Source: UMGS1307 sp964523005 (GTDB taxonomy: Bacteria; Bacillota; Clostridia; Oscillospirales; CAG-382). From it: DNA of 16,960 bases. Every line of letters starts with the position of its first letter. The first letter of the stretch is position 1. Below the pieces are notes generated by a model. The model had not been told where the DNA came from. It made no database searches and was given only the letters and a program-made list of their open reading frames with translations. Positions 1 to 6,742 of this stretch are shown here, one piece after another. The translations under genes were made by a program, and so were the position numbers. The stretch spans positions 1-16,960 of the forward strand of contig CAZFZL010000027.1 of NCBI GenBank assembly GCA_964523005.1, in the 5' to 3' direction.

Positions 1-1
1 T

Positions 2-793
2 ACCACGCTTTCACACGGACATAAGACTTTCTCTGATTCTACAGCAGTGACAGGCTATACCGTTCCAACAACTTGGGACAGCGATTTTGGTGCATGGCTA
101 CTACCACAACTCTATGCAGTTACCGTAAATAGTGGCACAGGCGGCGGCGACTTTGCAGAAGGCGCAACTGTTAACATCACAGCAAACGCTGCTGCTACAG
201 GCAAGGTGTTTGACAAGTGGACGACATCGGATGGTGTAACATTTGGAGATGCAAACACTGCTACCACAACGTTTGTTATGCCAGCTAAAGCTGTCACCGT
301 TACAGCAACTTATAAAGATATATCCTCCGAAACTCCTGATTATAAGATTATAGCTGGCGAGAATGGCATATGGAAAAAGGACAATACTAAAGGTATAGTG
401 ATTATTTCAAACGGTGATTATGGCGATTTCACCGGAGTCAATGTAGATGATATCTTCATTGACCCTAGCAATTACACTTCAGCAGCAGGCAGCACAGTTG
501 TTACGCTCAAACCAGCGTATCTTGAAACGCTAGCTGTAGGAACCCATATAGTTACCCTGCAATTCGGCAACTATAGTGTGCAAACTAATCTGACCATACT
601 TGCAGCTGACGAAAGGCCCGATGAGAGCAAGCCTGATGAAAGCAAACCCGATGAAAGTAAGCCCAACGAGGAAAACCCAAAGACTGGTGACAGCAATCAT
701 ACATTACCTCTTATCGGTCTGCTGTTGCTTTCCGGATCCGCTTTAATCGGCGTAACACGGAATAAGAAAAAGAAAAAAAGTTACAACAAATAA
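2..793 (+). CDS. Partial cell-wall-anchored surface protein with InlB-type repeat and NPKTG sorting signal
   Basis: This is the C-terminal part of a sortase-anchored surface protein. The frame is open to the left edge, so the start and signal peptide lie outside the window; an internal GTG at 47 is not needed as a start. About residues 40-105 resemble a divergent InlB/Listeria-type B repeat, with a GGGDFAEGATVNITA opening, a FDKW core and a VTVTATYKD ending. About residues 110-200 resemble the Ig-like domain often found beside it in Clostridia (GDFTGVNVDD, NYT, VTLKPAYLETLAVGTH). A DESKP linker follows, then NPKTGDS, a hydrophobic stretch (LPLIGLLLLSGSALIGV) and a basic tail (RNKKKKK). This is the three-part sorting signal, with NPKTG in place of LPXTG. 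The protein is inferred to be covalently attached to peptidoglycan and displayed outside. Its ligand or substrate cannot be told from this fragment. A long hairpin follows the stop codon. Confidence 0.88.
   Translation, partial: TTLSHGHKTFSDSTAVTGYTVPTTWDSDFGAWLLPQLYAVTVNSGTGGGDFAEGATVNITANAAATGKVFDKWTTSDGVTFGDANTATTTFVMPAKAVTVTATYKDISSETPDYKIIAGENGIWKKDNTKGIVIISNGDYGDFTGVNVDDIFIDPSNYTSAAGSTVVTLKPAYLETLAVGTHIVTLQFGNYSVQTNLTILAADERPDESKPDESKPDESKPNEENPKTGDSNHTLPLIGLLLLSGSALIGVTRNKKKKKSYNK
620..679 (+). repeat. In-frame 15-bp tandem repeats encoding DESKP
   Basis: Three near-identical 15-nt units (620-634, 635-649, 650-664) encode DESKP. A fourth, diverged unit encodes NEENP. The units differ mostly at third codon positions. 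They form the Pro-rich charged spacer that carries the surface domains away from the wall, immediately before the NPKTG signal. Such tracts commonly vary in copy number between strains; variation here is inferred, not seen. Confidence 0.85.
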
Positions 794-813
794 GCAGATA
801 TTTTATCATAGAA

Positions 814-844
814 CAGACGGTGACGAAATTTTCGTCACCGTCTG
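814..844 (+). terminator. Long perfect hairpin after the surface-protein gene
   Basis: Positions 814-828 (cagacggtgacgaaa) are perfectly complementary to 830-844, with one central base between, so the folded form is a GC-rich stem closed by an A/T-rich loop. It lies 20 nt after the stop codon. No long U tract follows on the plus strand, so it is either a weak or factor-assisted terminator or a transcript-stabilising 3' stem. The hairpin is seen; its role is inferred. Confidence 0.55.
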
Positions 845-888
845 CTTATCTGCCTCAACTGGTGATGAGACTATCGCTGTTGGACGCT

Positions 889-1105
889 TCGGTGGAGGCA
901 GATTACAATGTTTGTTGATGAGGGCTTCGGATCGCTTGATGAGGATACTTTGTCGCAAGCTCTGAAAGTCTTGAACGATTTGGCAGAGAGCAATTTGCTT
1001 GTGGGTATTATCTCTCACGTTTCCGAACTGAAAGAACGCATTGACAAGCAAATTGTTGTAAAGAAGGAAAAAAGCGGCGGCAGTCGCGTTGAAATTTTGT
1101 GTTAG
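889..1105 (+). pseudogene. sbcC: 3' remnant of sbcC (exonuclease SbcCD ATPase subunit), body missing
   Basis: From ATG 908 this encodes about 65 residues beginning MFVDEGFGSLDE, the Walker B and D-loop region of the SbcC/Rad50 ATPase. Typical C-terminal SbcC sequence follows (NLLVGIISHVSELKERI, then DKQIVV and SGGSRVEI). SbcC is normally about 1000 residues, with Walker A, a long coiled coil and a zinc hook before this point; none of these is present. Just upstream, 891-907 reads GGGRLQ in another frame, which suggests a one-base shift near 906. A stop lies in the MFVDEG frame at 866-868. This is therefore a decayed or recombined tail, not a functional nuclease subunit. It abuts a WYL-type regulator, and the two look like the surviving end of one ancestral locus. 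Confidence 0.8.
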
Positions 1106-1116
1106 GAGCTACCGCA

Positions 1117-1539
1117 ATGACCTTGCAAAAATCTCGCCTACTGTTCTTACTGGAACTGCTCAACTGCGAAACGGATGAGGAACATCCGATAACCATTGCT
1201 GAAATCATAGATCGCTTGAAAACCGAGGGTTTTTCTGCCAACCGTCATACGATTGCGGGCGACCTCAACACGCTTATAGCACACGGCATTGATGTGGTTT
1301 GTAATAAGAGCCGCCAGAACCAATATTTTATCGGCGACCGACACTTTGAATTGCCGGAGCTTATGATGTTGGTAGATGCGGTGCAAGCGGCGCGGTTTAT
1401 TCCCGCTAAACAGAGCAAAGCGTTGATTGCGAAGCTGTCCGCGCTTACCAGCGTTCATCAAGCGGACAGGCTCAACCGCCAGCTTTATGTGGATGCTGCG
1501 ACGATCCGAACACCGAGAACACCGACGATTTACCGATAA
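1117..1539 (+). pseudogene. Truncated WYL-type (HTH_11) transcriptional regulator
   Basis: The start chosen is ATG 1117, preceded by GGAG at 1105-1108; an upstream in-frame GTG at 1099 has no better ribosome site. The product begins MTLQKSRLLFLLELL. Residues about 8-70 form a DeoR/HTH_11 winged helix (ITIAEIIDRLKTEGFSANRHTI). The bridging segment typical of WYL regulators follows (FELPELMMLVDAVQAARFI, then KSKALI-like helices and LNRQLYV). Family members are usually about 300 residues or more and carry a WYL domain after this point. Here homology stops near residue 127 (about position 1497) and the frame ends in an unrelated tail, TIRTPRTPTIYR. The ligand-sensing half is gone, so normal regulation is unlikely, although a DNA-binding stub could still be made. 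Confidence 0.75.
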
Positions 1540-1610
1540 CACGGCTCGGGCTTGCATTTGCTGCATCAAAAGCGGATGAAAATGGGCTTCTGTTCGTTGA
1601 ACGTCCGGAT

Positions 1611-3071
1611 ATGCGGAGTATGACGCTGACCTTTGCCGATATGACAGCAGAAAACGAAAAGCTCGTCAATGCTGCACACAACGCTAAATGCGAGTTTGTT
1701 AAATGGGAAAACAGTATGGCAGCGGGCGAGATCGACTATCAGATATGCCCGAAGCAGCAGATACCTCAGGATAATAACACAAATTACGATGTGACGCTGC
1801 CGATTTCATGTGAATATGCCGGTAAGAGTTATAAGCTTGAGCTGCCCGTCCGGCTTCTCGGTGATAAGCTGCTCGCACAGATGCAGGAGAGACAACGCGA
1901 GATCGTTCTGCTCAAGCAGCGTATAAAAAAATATCTTGATCCCGAGGAGATTGCCGATTTCTTTGATTTGTTCGACAAGAAATCACAGAATATGTCGGCG
2001 TACGACATACGTCTGATGTCGCTCTCAATATTCACTATGGCCAAATACCGTGTGTACGATGCACAGATGTATAAGCTGCAAGCGGACTTCTTCGACTGGT
2101 GCGATTTCAGTGCCGGATGGGTAAAATGGGTGGGTGATCAGGCGTTCTCGCTTCTGATAGCCAAGCTTGCCGGTCCGACTGCCGGCCCGATTGTAGACTC
2201 GGTTCTTTCGCCCGCAAAGGATATCATCTGTGAGGAAATAGGAGAAGGTATCGTGCAGTGGTACGGAGGCGAGGAAGTGACCTTCTTCAACGGGAAGAAG
2301 GAAAAATACGAGCAGAAGATATTTGTCGTGCTTGAAAATCTGATGGCAAAAAGCATCACCTCAAAAACCGACATCAAGAAGGTCGGGGGACTTCTCACAT
2401 GTTTCTGCATCGCAAAATTCTGCGATTACGCGATTTACGGCAAAAACGGTAAAAAGCTCGGCTATTACGACGCGATAGTAGCAACCTTCGGCGATCTGAC
2501 GGCGGTGTCGTTTAAAGTATTCGGCATCCGGTATTTTGAGAAGTACATAGGCGACCCGAAGAACAAGGATGCAATCGCCACAAAGCTGAACGAGTGGGTG
2601 AATGAAAAAATCGGTCAGCTGACAACGGATGAGGGCTTGTTCAAAAACCTGTTCAAGAACGAACACGCCATAAACGCTCAGGATGTGATTAACAAATATC
2701 TCAAGGAAACGATTGCGCTGTTCGGCGGTTGGCTGTATAAAAAAGGCAGCGAAGCTGAGCTGTCCGGGACAACTATCACATTTAATTTCAAATTCAGTCT
2801 GTCGGACGGAAGCGAAGGCAAAGACTTTGGTATCAAAGCGGATATACCACATTCCACGTATGGTATCAAAAGCGATAAAAACCTCAAAGAATACGGCCTT
2901 AAGAATGATTTAAATCTGTTTACCGATAACAACAGAGAAATGAAAATATGCGTAGATCCGGTTAAATCGTGCACTTTGCTCGCAGGTTTCTTATTTGATC
3001 TCATATGCAAGGCATTCCCGTTCCCGTCAAAGGCTGTCGATACACCGAACGACGCGACTTTAATGAAATAG
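1611..3071 (+). CDS. Hypothetical protein, probably 5'-truncated, function unknown
   Basis: I do not recognise this family. From ATG 1611 it is 486 residues, but the frame is open from 1410, and the codons from about 1500 look protein-like (DDPNTENTDD linker, then RLGLAFAASKADENGLLFVE). There is no Shine-Dalgarno sequence before 1611, so the real start was probably lost at the junction near 1500. Visible parts are a beta-rich N-terminal segment (YDVTLPISCEYAGKSYKLEL) and a charged helical stretch around residues 85-130. A hydrophobic Gly/Pro-containing segment lies around 170-205 (FSLLIAKLAGPTAGPIVDSV). An alpha/beta middle is rich in Lys, and a mildly hydrophobic segment lies near the C terminus (LLAGFLFDLICKAF). 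There is no catalytic motif I can name. A DUF3592-like membrane protein starts 20 nt downstream and may be cotranscribed. It may be a surface or secreted protein that has lost its N terminus. Confidence 0.5.
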   Translation: MRSMTLTFADMTAENEKLVNAAHNAKCEFVKWENSMAAGEIDYQICPKQQIPQDNNTNYDVTLPISCEYAGKSYKLELPVRLLGDKLLAQMQERQREIVLLKQRIKKYLDPEEIADFFDLFDKKSQNMSAYDIRLMSLSIFTMAKYRVYDAQMYKLQADFFDWCDFSAGWVKWVGDQAFSLLIAKLAGPTAGPIVDSVLSPAKDIICEEIGEGIVQWYGGEEVTFFNGKKEKYEQKIFVVLENLMAKSITSKTDIKKVGGLLTCFCIAKFCDYAIYGKNGKKLGYYDAIVATFGDLTAVSFKVFGIRYFEKYIGDPKNKDAIATKLNEWVNEKIGQLTTDEGLFKNLFKNEHAINAQDVINKYLKETIALFGGWLYKKGSEAELSGTTITFNFKFSLSDGSEGKDFGIKADIPHSTYGIKSDKNLKEYGLKNDLNLFTDNNREMKICVDPVKSCTLLAGFLFDLICKAFPFPSKAVDTPNDATLMK

Positions 3072-3091
3072 TAAGGTGAGGAGAAAAAAAC

Positions 3092-3610
3092 ATGTCAAAG
3101 AAAACAACAGGCAGACCGAATACTATATGGCGCATTATCATCACGCTTGTCGGCGTTGCCCTAATACTGCTTGCAATCAGAGATATCGGGCTTGTCGCTT
3201 TCGGCAAAAAGACGACGGCAACCGATGTTTACACAAGCCGTTATTCGTCGGTGGATTCCAACGAAAGCCCCGACAAGCAGTATAAATGGGGCGTTTCATG
3301 GACGTTCCGTGTCGATGGTAAGGAATACAGCGGCTCTGCAACGGTACGCGGCTCGGCAACAAGCGTGAAGCACGGGAACACGGTTTACTATTACCCGTTC
3401 GCGCCGCAGATAAACTCGCTTTACGCAAAGGACAGCGTTGGATTCGGAACCGCCGTTCTGGTGATAATCGGGATTCTCCTGATCGTCGTTATCAACAAAA
3501 AGCCAAAGAAAAACACACGTTTCAAAGGAAAGACAGAAAAACAGGTCGAAGCCGAAATGACCGATTATGACGATTCAGTCGAGGAATATTTCCAAAACAA
3601 AGAAGAGTAA
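3092..3610 (+). CDS. DUF3592-like membrane protein with two TM segments
   Basis: A 172-residue protein starting at ATG 3092, preceded by a GGTGAGGAG ribosome site (3074-3082). A first membrane helix covers about residues 13-34 (WRIIITLVGVALILLAI). An extracytoplasmic beta-rich domain follows (about 40-105), with features of DUF3592: KWGVSWTFRVDGKEYSG, and VYYYPFAPQINSL matching the family's usual conversion of a TVYYxP block. A second helix lies at about 110-131 (GTAVLVIIGILLIVVI), then a charged cytoplasmic tail rich in Lys and then Asp/Glu. DUF3592 proteins have no established activity. The gene closely follows the unknown gene ending at 3071, so the two are probably on one transcript. Confidence 0.72.
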   Translation: MSKKTTGRPNTIWRIIITLVGVALILLAIRDIGLVAFGKKTTATDVYTSRYSSVDSNESPDKQYKWGVSWTFRVDGKEYSGSATVRGSATSVKHGNTVYYYPFAPQINSLYAKDSVGFGTAVLVIIGILLIVVINKKPKKNTRFKGKTEKQVEAEMTDYDDSVEEYFQNKEE

Positions 3611-3712
3611 CTCGTAAATGAATACCGGTCACTCCTGATGCAGCTGCTGTTGTCAAAGCATAAGCATACGGACTTCAATAAAAAAACATCGATCAGCCTT
3701 TCTTTATCAAAA

Positions 3713-3757
3713 AAAGCGTTCATTTCAAAATCACAGTGAATTTGAAATGAACGCTTT
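3713..3757. repeat. 17-bp-stem palindrome, terminator-like on the minus strand
   Basis: Positions 3713-3729 (aaagcgttcatttcaaa) are perfectly complementary to 3741-3757. The 11-nt loop can itself pair (tcac-a-gtga). On the plus strand a run of seven A precedes the stem, which becomes a U tract when read on the minus strand. As an intrinsic terminator it is therefore best oriented right to left, where no minus-strand gene lies immediately upstream. It may act as a bidirectional insulator between the DUF3592 gene and birA. The rest of 3611-3770 shows no gene. Confidence 0.7.
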
Positions 3758-3771
3758 GTGATGTCCGGAAC

Positions 3772-3799
3772 GTCAACCGTATCTCTCCTCGGGGTTGAC
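3772..3799 (+). promoter_or_regulatory. Predicted BirA operator (gtcaacc-N14-ggttgac)
   Basis: Two perfect 7-bp arms (3772-3778 and 3793-3799) are separated by exactly 14 nt. This matches the architecture and core of the Firmicutes BirA box, GTTAACC-type arms with N14-15 spacing. The right arm overlaps the -35 hexamer of the birA promoter. Binding of BirA with biotinyl-AMP would block RNA polymerase, predicting negative autoregulation by biotin status. The repeat is seen; its use as an operator is inferred from the family. Confidence 0.72.
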
Positions 3800-3823
3800 A
3801 ATATCCGTTGCCGGTGTTATTAT
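3795..3823 (+). promoter_or_regulatory. birA promoter
   Basis: TTGACA (3795-3800), a 17-nt spacer and TATTAT (3818-3823) form a near-consensus housekeeping promoter. The start point would fall near 3830, almost at the GGAGG ribosome site (3830-3834), so the predicted leader is only about 13 nt. Confidence 0.75.
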
Positions 3824-3842
3824 ACCTTTGGAGGAAAAACAA

Positions 3843-4805
3843 ATGACAGTAAAGGAAAAAGTATTGGACCTGTTGCTCAACTCAAAAGGGGAATATATTT
3901 CCGGTGAGCAAACCGCCGCTTCTCTTCATGTTACTCGTTCAGCGATATGGAAAAGCATCAGGCTTCTCAGAGCTGAGGGCTTTTCGGTCGAGGCCGTTCC
4001 GAACAAGGGCTATATACTGCTTGAAAGCTGTGACATTATAACAGAAGCCGGTATAAAAAAGCACCTTATTTATGATTCGGCTTTCACCATTGATGTCTAT
4101 GATGTTGTATCGTCTACAAACAGTCTGATGCGTGAACGCACGGCGTGCGGGGAAGGCAACACTATAATCGCGAAAAAACAGACTAAAGGCGTCGGAAGAT
4201 CAGAGCGCTGCTTCTTTTCCCCCGAAAGCACGGGAATATATTTCAGTTTGCTGCTCAAGCCGGAGCTTGAAGCGCGTCAAAGTGTTATAATCACAACGAT
4301 GGCGGCAGCGGCAGTATGTAAGACGATAGAGGAAGTGACCGGCAAAAGCCCTCGCATCAAATGGGTCAACGATATTTTTCTCGACGGGAAAAAGATATGC
4401 GGTATACTCACGCAAGGCTCGTTCAGCATGGAGACCAATATGACAGAATACATTATTCTTGGTATCGGGATGAACATTTATGCGCCGAAGGGAGGATTCC
4501 CGGATAATATCGCCGGTACAGCAGGATATCTGCTTCCGCATGAGGTATATGATATAAAGAACCGTCTGGTTGCAGGAATTCTCGATAACTTCTGGGATAT
4601 GTACAAATCTATGGATCCGGTACAGATCGCACAGCAATACAGACACTACAGCTGTGTAATCGGCAGGCGTATCACCGTCCACAGCGCCGGCAGTGAGATT
4701 CCTGCGAAAGTTTTGGATATTAACGAAAAATGCAACCTGATAGTGCAGTTTGATGATGGCAGTACAAAAATACTTTCCTCGGGAGAGATATCGATCACAT
4801 TATAA
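3843..4805 (+). CDS. birA: Bifunctional biotin-[acetyl-CoA-carboxylase] ligase / biotin operon repressor
   Basis: A 320-residue cytosolic enzyme that makes biotinyl-5'-AMP and transfers biotin to the acceptor lysine of biotin carboxyl carrier proteins. It also carries a DNA-binding domain. The start is ATG 3843, 8 nt after GGAGG (3830-3834); the frame runs further upstream, but only through the promoter. Residues about 1-60 are the HTH_11 domain (SGEQTAASLHVTRSAIWKSI, then PNKGYIL). The ligase core follows: SSTNSLM at 90-96, the biotin loop at about 113-127, RIKWVND at 171-177 with the catalytic Lys at 173, GKKICGILT, and IILGIGMN. A C-terminal SH3-like domain follows (IGRRITVHS, then FDDGSTKILSSGEI). 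The biotin loop reads GVGRSERCF instead of the usual GRGRxGRxF: the Arg equivalent to E. coli R118 is kept (R119) but two neighbours differ. An operator in its promoter implies autoregulation. Confidence 0.95.
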   Translation: MTVKEKVLDLLLNSKGEYISGEQTAASLHVTRSAIWKSIRLLRAEGFSVEAVPNKGYILLESCDIITEAGIKKHLIYDSAFTIDVYDVVSSTNSLMRERTACGEGNTIIAKKQTKGVGRSERCFFSPESTGIYFSLLLKPELEARQSVIITTMAAAAVCKTIEEVTGKSPRIKWVNDIFLDGKKICGILTQGSFSMETNMTEYIILGIGMNIYAPKGGFPDNIAGTAGYLLPHEVYDIKNRLVAGILDNFWDMYKSMDPVQIAQQYRHYSCVIGRRITVHSAGSEIPAKVLDINEKCNLIVQFDDGSTKILSSGEISITL

Positions 4806-4869
4806 TAATCAGCGACATAAAGGTTTTTGAGCCGGGCAGCTTAGCAGGCGCCGGAGCGGTGCGGTGCCT

Positions 4870-6555
4870 TCACGCCATGTTTGTACCGAAGCGCAGCACC
4901 TTTCGTGTAGTCGTTTTTTGAAGCTCCTGCGAAAGTATTTCAATGCTTTTGATATTCTTATAATTCGGAATATTTAAGTTGATCTCGGCTATGATATCTT
5001 TAATGATCTGTTTCAGCTCATCCTTTCCCGGCAGGTGACCGAGCCTTTCTTTTATCAGATCAATGTTAGGCAGTATCTTTGCCTTTACACAAACATCGCC
5101 ATTACTGTCGGCGCCGGCAATAACGATACATTCGGTGATTTCATCGTGAGTACACAGCCTTGTTTCAAGCTCCTCAGGATAAATATTTTTTCCGTTGCTC
5201 GTGACGATGACGTTTTTGAGTCTGCCTGTGATGTATAGAAAGCCGTCGCGGTCTATGCGTCCGAGATCTCCCGTATGGAACCATCCGCCGCGAAGCACCT
5301 TACGTGTTGATTCCTCATCGTTGAAATAACCGAGCATAATGTTTTTGCCTCTTGCCGTTATTTCTCCGATCCCGGCTTCGTTCGGATCCTCTATTCGCAA
5401 CTCGACGCCTGGAATAGCGCGTCCGGTGGATTCGGCGTTGAAAAAGAAATCGCTGTTGCCTGCAAGAAGCGGCGCGCATTCGGTCAGACCATAGCCCTGA
5501 AGCGTTCTTATTCCGACACAGGCGAAATCATAAATCAGCGGCGCAGGTACTTCGGCGGCTCCAACAATAAATGTGTGAAGGCTCCCGCCGAGATTCTTTC
5601 TGACCTTGTTCTTTATTATGCTGCGTATTATCAACGGCATTTTTTCCATAGCACCGGCAATATCCGAATTTTCAAAAATGGTCCTGTATTTATCCGGAAG
5701 CTGCTCGCAAATCGACTTCTTTATACGTCTGTTGAGCAGCTGGAGTATCGCCGGAACAACGACGATAACAGTGGGCTTGTACATAATAATGTTTTTCGGG
5801 AATCTCCTGAGGCTGTCGTTGAACGAAACACATGCACCACAGGAAAGCACGGTAAGACAGCCGAGCGTGCATTCGTATGTGTGATGCAAAGGCAGCACTG
5901 AAAGAATCCGGTCGCTCTCGCTTATTTTGACCATTTGGCACGTCGAGTAAATATTCGTACAGAGATTCTTCTGCGACAGGCAAACTCCCTTGGAATTACC
6001 TGTCGTCCCTGAAGTAAATATAAGTATTTGTGTTTTATCGTCAGGTATGGAAAGCTCCATAATGCGTTTGTCGTCTTTGTTTGACAAAGCAGCATGCTTA
6101 GCAAATGCATTTTCCAGTGTATAAAAACATACACCGGGGTTACAGGTGGGTGCAACGCGCGCTATGATATCATCATCCGCAAAAACAGCACAGCATCCCG
6201 CTGATTCAATGAAGCTGTGCATATCCTCTGAGGACAACTCTTTATCTATCGGCACTACAGTGCCGACCGTGGCGGCGGCTAAATAGCACAATACCCAGTC
6301 ATAGCTGTTTTTTCCGATCACTGCGATTGCTTTTCCCTCAAAGCCCATGTTGATAAAACCGTTGCCGAGACGTTGAAAATCGTTTGAAAATTCATTGAAT
6401 GAAATTCTGTGGAGCTTTCCGTCATTGCCTTGTTGACAGAACGCAGGCTTGTCTTTAAATTTCTCCCCGGAACGTATCACCAGCTCACGCAGATTATTAT
6501 ATTGCTCCACTTGATGAAGCTTGTAGTTTTTCTTTATAAATGTTGTTTTTTTCAT
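4870..6555 (-). CDS. AMP-dependent acyl-CoA synthetase (long-chain fatty acid-CoA ligase type)
   Basis: A 561-residue member of the ANL adenylating superfamily; it activates a carboxylic acid with ATP to the acyl-AMP and then, in this subfamily, forms a thioester, usually with CoA. The ATP loop TSGTTGNSKG is at 181-190. The adenine motif LQGYGLTECAPL is at 352-363, and GGWFHTGDLG is at 423-432 with the ribose-binding Asp 430. The hinge is GRLKNVIVTSNGKNIYPEE (444-462). The A10 catalytic Lys is likely 552 in TTTRKVLR. There is no signal peptide or membrane helix. The chain substrate is not readable from sequence; the LPLHHTYECT segment and overall spacing resemble long-chain acyl ligases. The start ATG at 6555 has an AAAGGTGA ribosome site upstream. 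It is transcribed divergently from a TetR regulator, the likely controller. birA converges on it with a 64-nt gap in which I see no clear terminator. Confidence 0.9.
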   Translation of the reverse strand: MKKTTFIKKNYKLHQVEQYNNLRELVIRSGEKFKDKPAFCQQGNDGKLHRISFNEFSNDFQRLGNGFINMGFEGKAIAVIGKNSYDWVLCYLAAATVGTVVPIDKELSSEDMHSFIESAGCCAVFADDDIIARVAPTCNPGVCFYTLENAFAKHAALSNKDDKRIMELSIPDDKTQILIFTSGTTGNSKGVCLSQKNLCTNIYSTCQMVKISESDRILSVLPLHHTYECTLGCLTVLSCGACVSFNDSLRRFPKNIIMYKPTVIVVVPAILQLLNRRIKKSICEQLPDKYRTIFENSDIAGAMEKMPLIIRSIIKNKVRKNLGGSLHTFIVGAAEVPAPLIYDFACVGIRTLQGYGLTECAPLLAGNSDFFFNAESTGRAIPGVELRIEDPNEAGIGEITARGKNIMLGYFNDEESTRKVLRGGWFHTGDLGRIDRDGFLYITGRLKNVIVTSNGKNIYPEELETRLCTHDEITECIVIAGADSNGDVCVKAKILPNIDLIKERLGHLPGKDELKQIIKDIIAEINLNIPNYKNIKSIEILSQELQKTTTRKVLRFGTNMA

Positions 6556-6620
6556 TGAATAATGATCACCTTTCAGGTATAATTAGATAAACAGCGTTTA
6601 GATATAACCAATCAAGATAA

Positions 6621-6649
6621 ATTATAAAAAATTTCACCGAAAATATCAA
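6621..6649 (-). promoter_or_regulatory. Promoter of the acyl-CoA synthetase gene
   Basis: On the minus strand TTGATA (6649-6644), a 17-nt spacer and a perfect TATAAT (6626-6621) form a strong housekeeping promoter. The predicted start near 6614 gives a leader of about 60 nt. Confidence 0.72.
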
Positions 6650-6680
6650 CAGACTGATTCTGCAAATCGGTCAAACATTG

Positions 6681-6701
6681 GACACATATGCCGAATTTGT
6701 C
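6681..6701. promoter_or_regulatory. Candidate TetR-type operator
   Basis: gacacat (6681-6687) and atttgtc (6695-6701) form a 21-bp imperfect inverted repeat matching at 6 of 7 arm positions, around a 7-nt centre. It lies between the divergent genes, about 40 nt before the regulator start and about 30 nt upstream of the -35 of the acyl-CoA synthetase promoter. The length and symmetry suit a TetR dimer. No clear promoter for the regulator itself is seen, so this is a weak call. Confidence 0.3.
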
Positions 6702-6742
6702 GACTTATCAGCAAAAAAAATCTCCAAGAAAGGTGAATGAAA

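Noticed and set aside
620..679. A CRISPR-like array.
   Set aside because: The 15-nt units are contiguous, in frame and encode a Pro-rich linker; there are no spacers.
4806..4869. A terminator between the convergent birA and acyl-CoA synthetase genes.
   Set aside because: The region is GC-rich with short partial repeats, but I could not find a continuous stem followed by a U tract in either direction.
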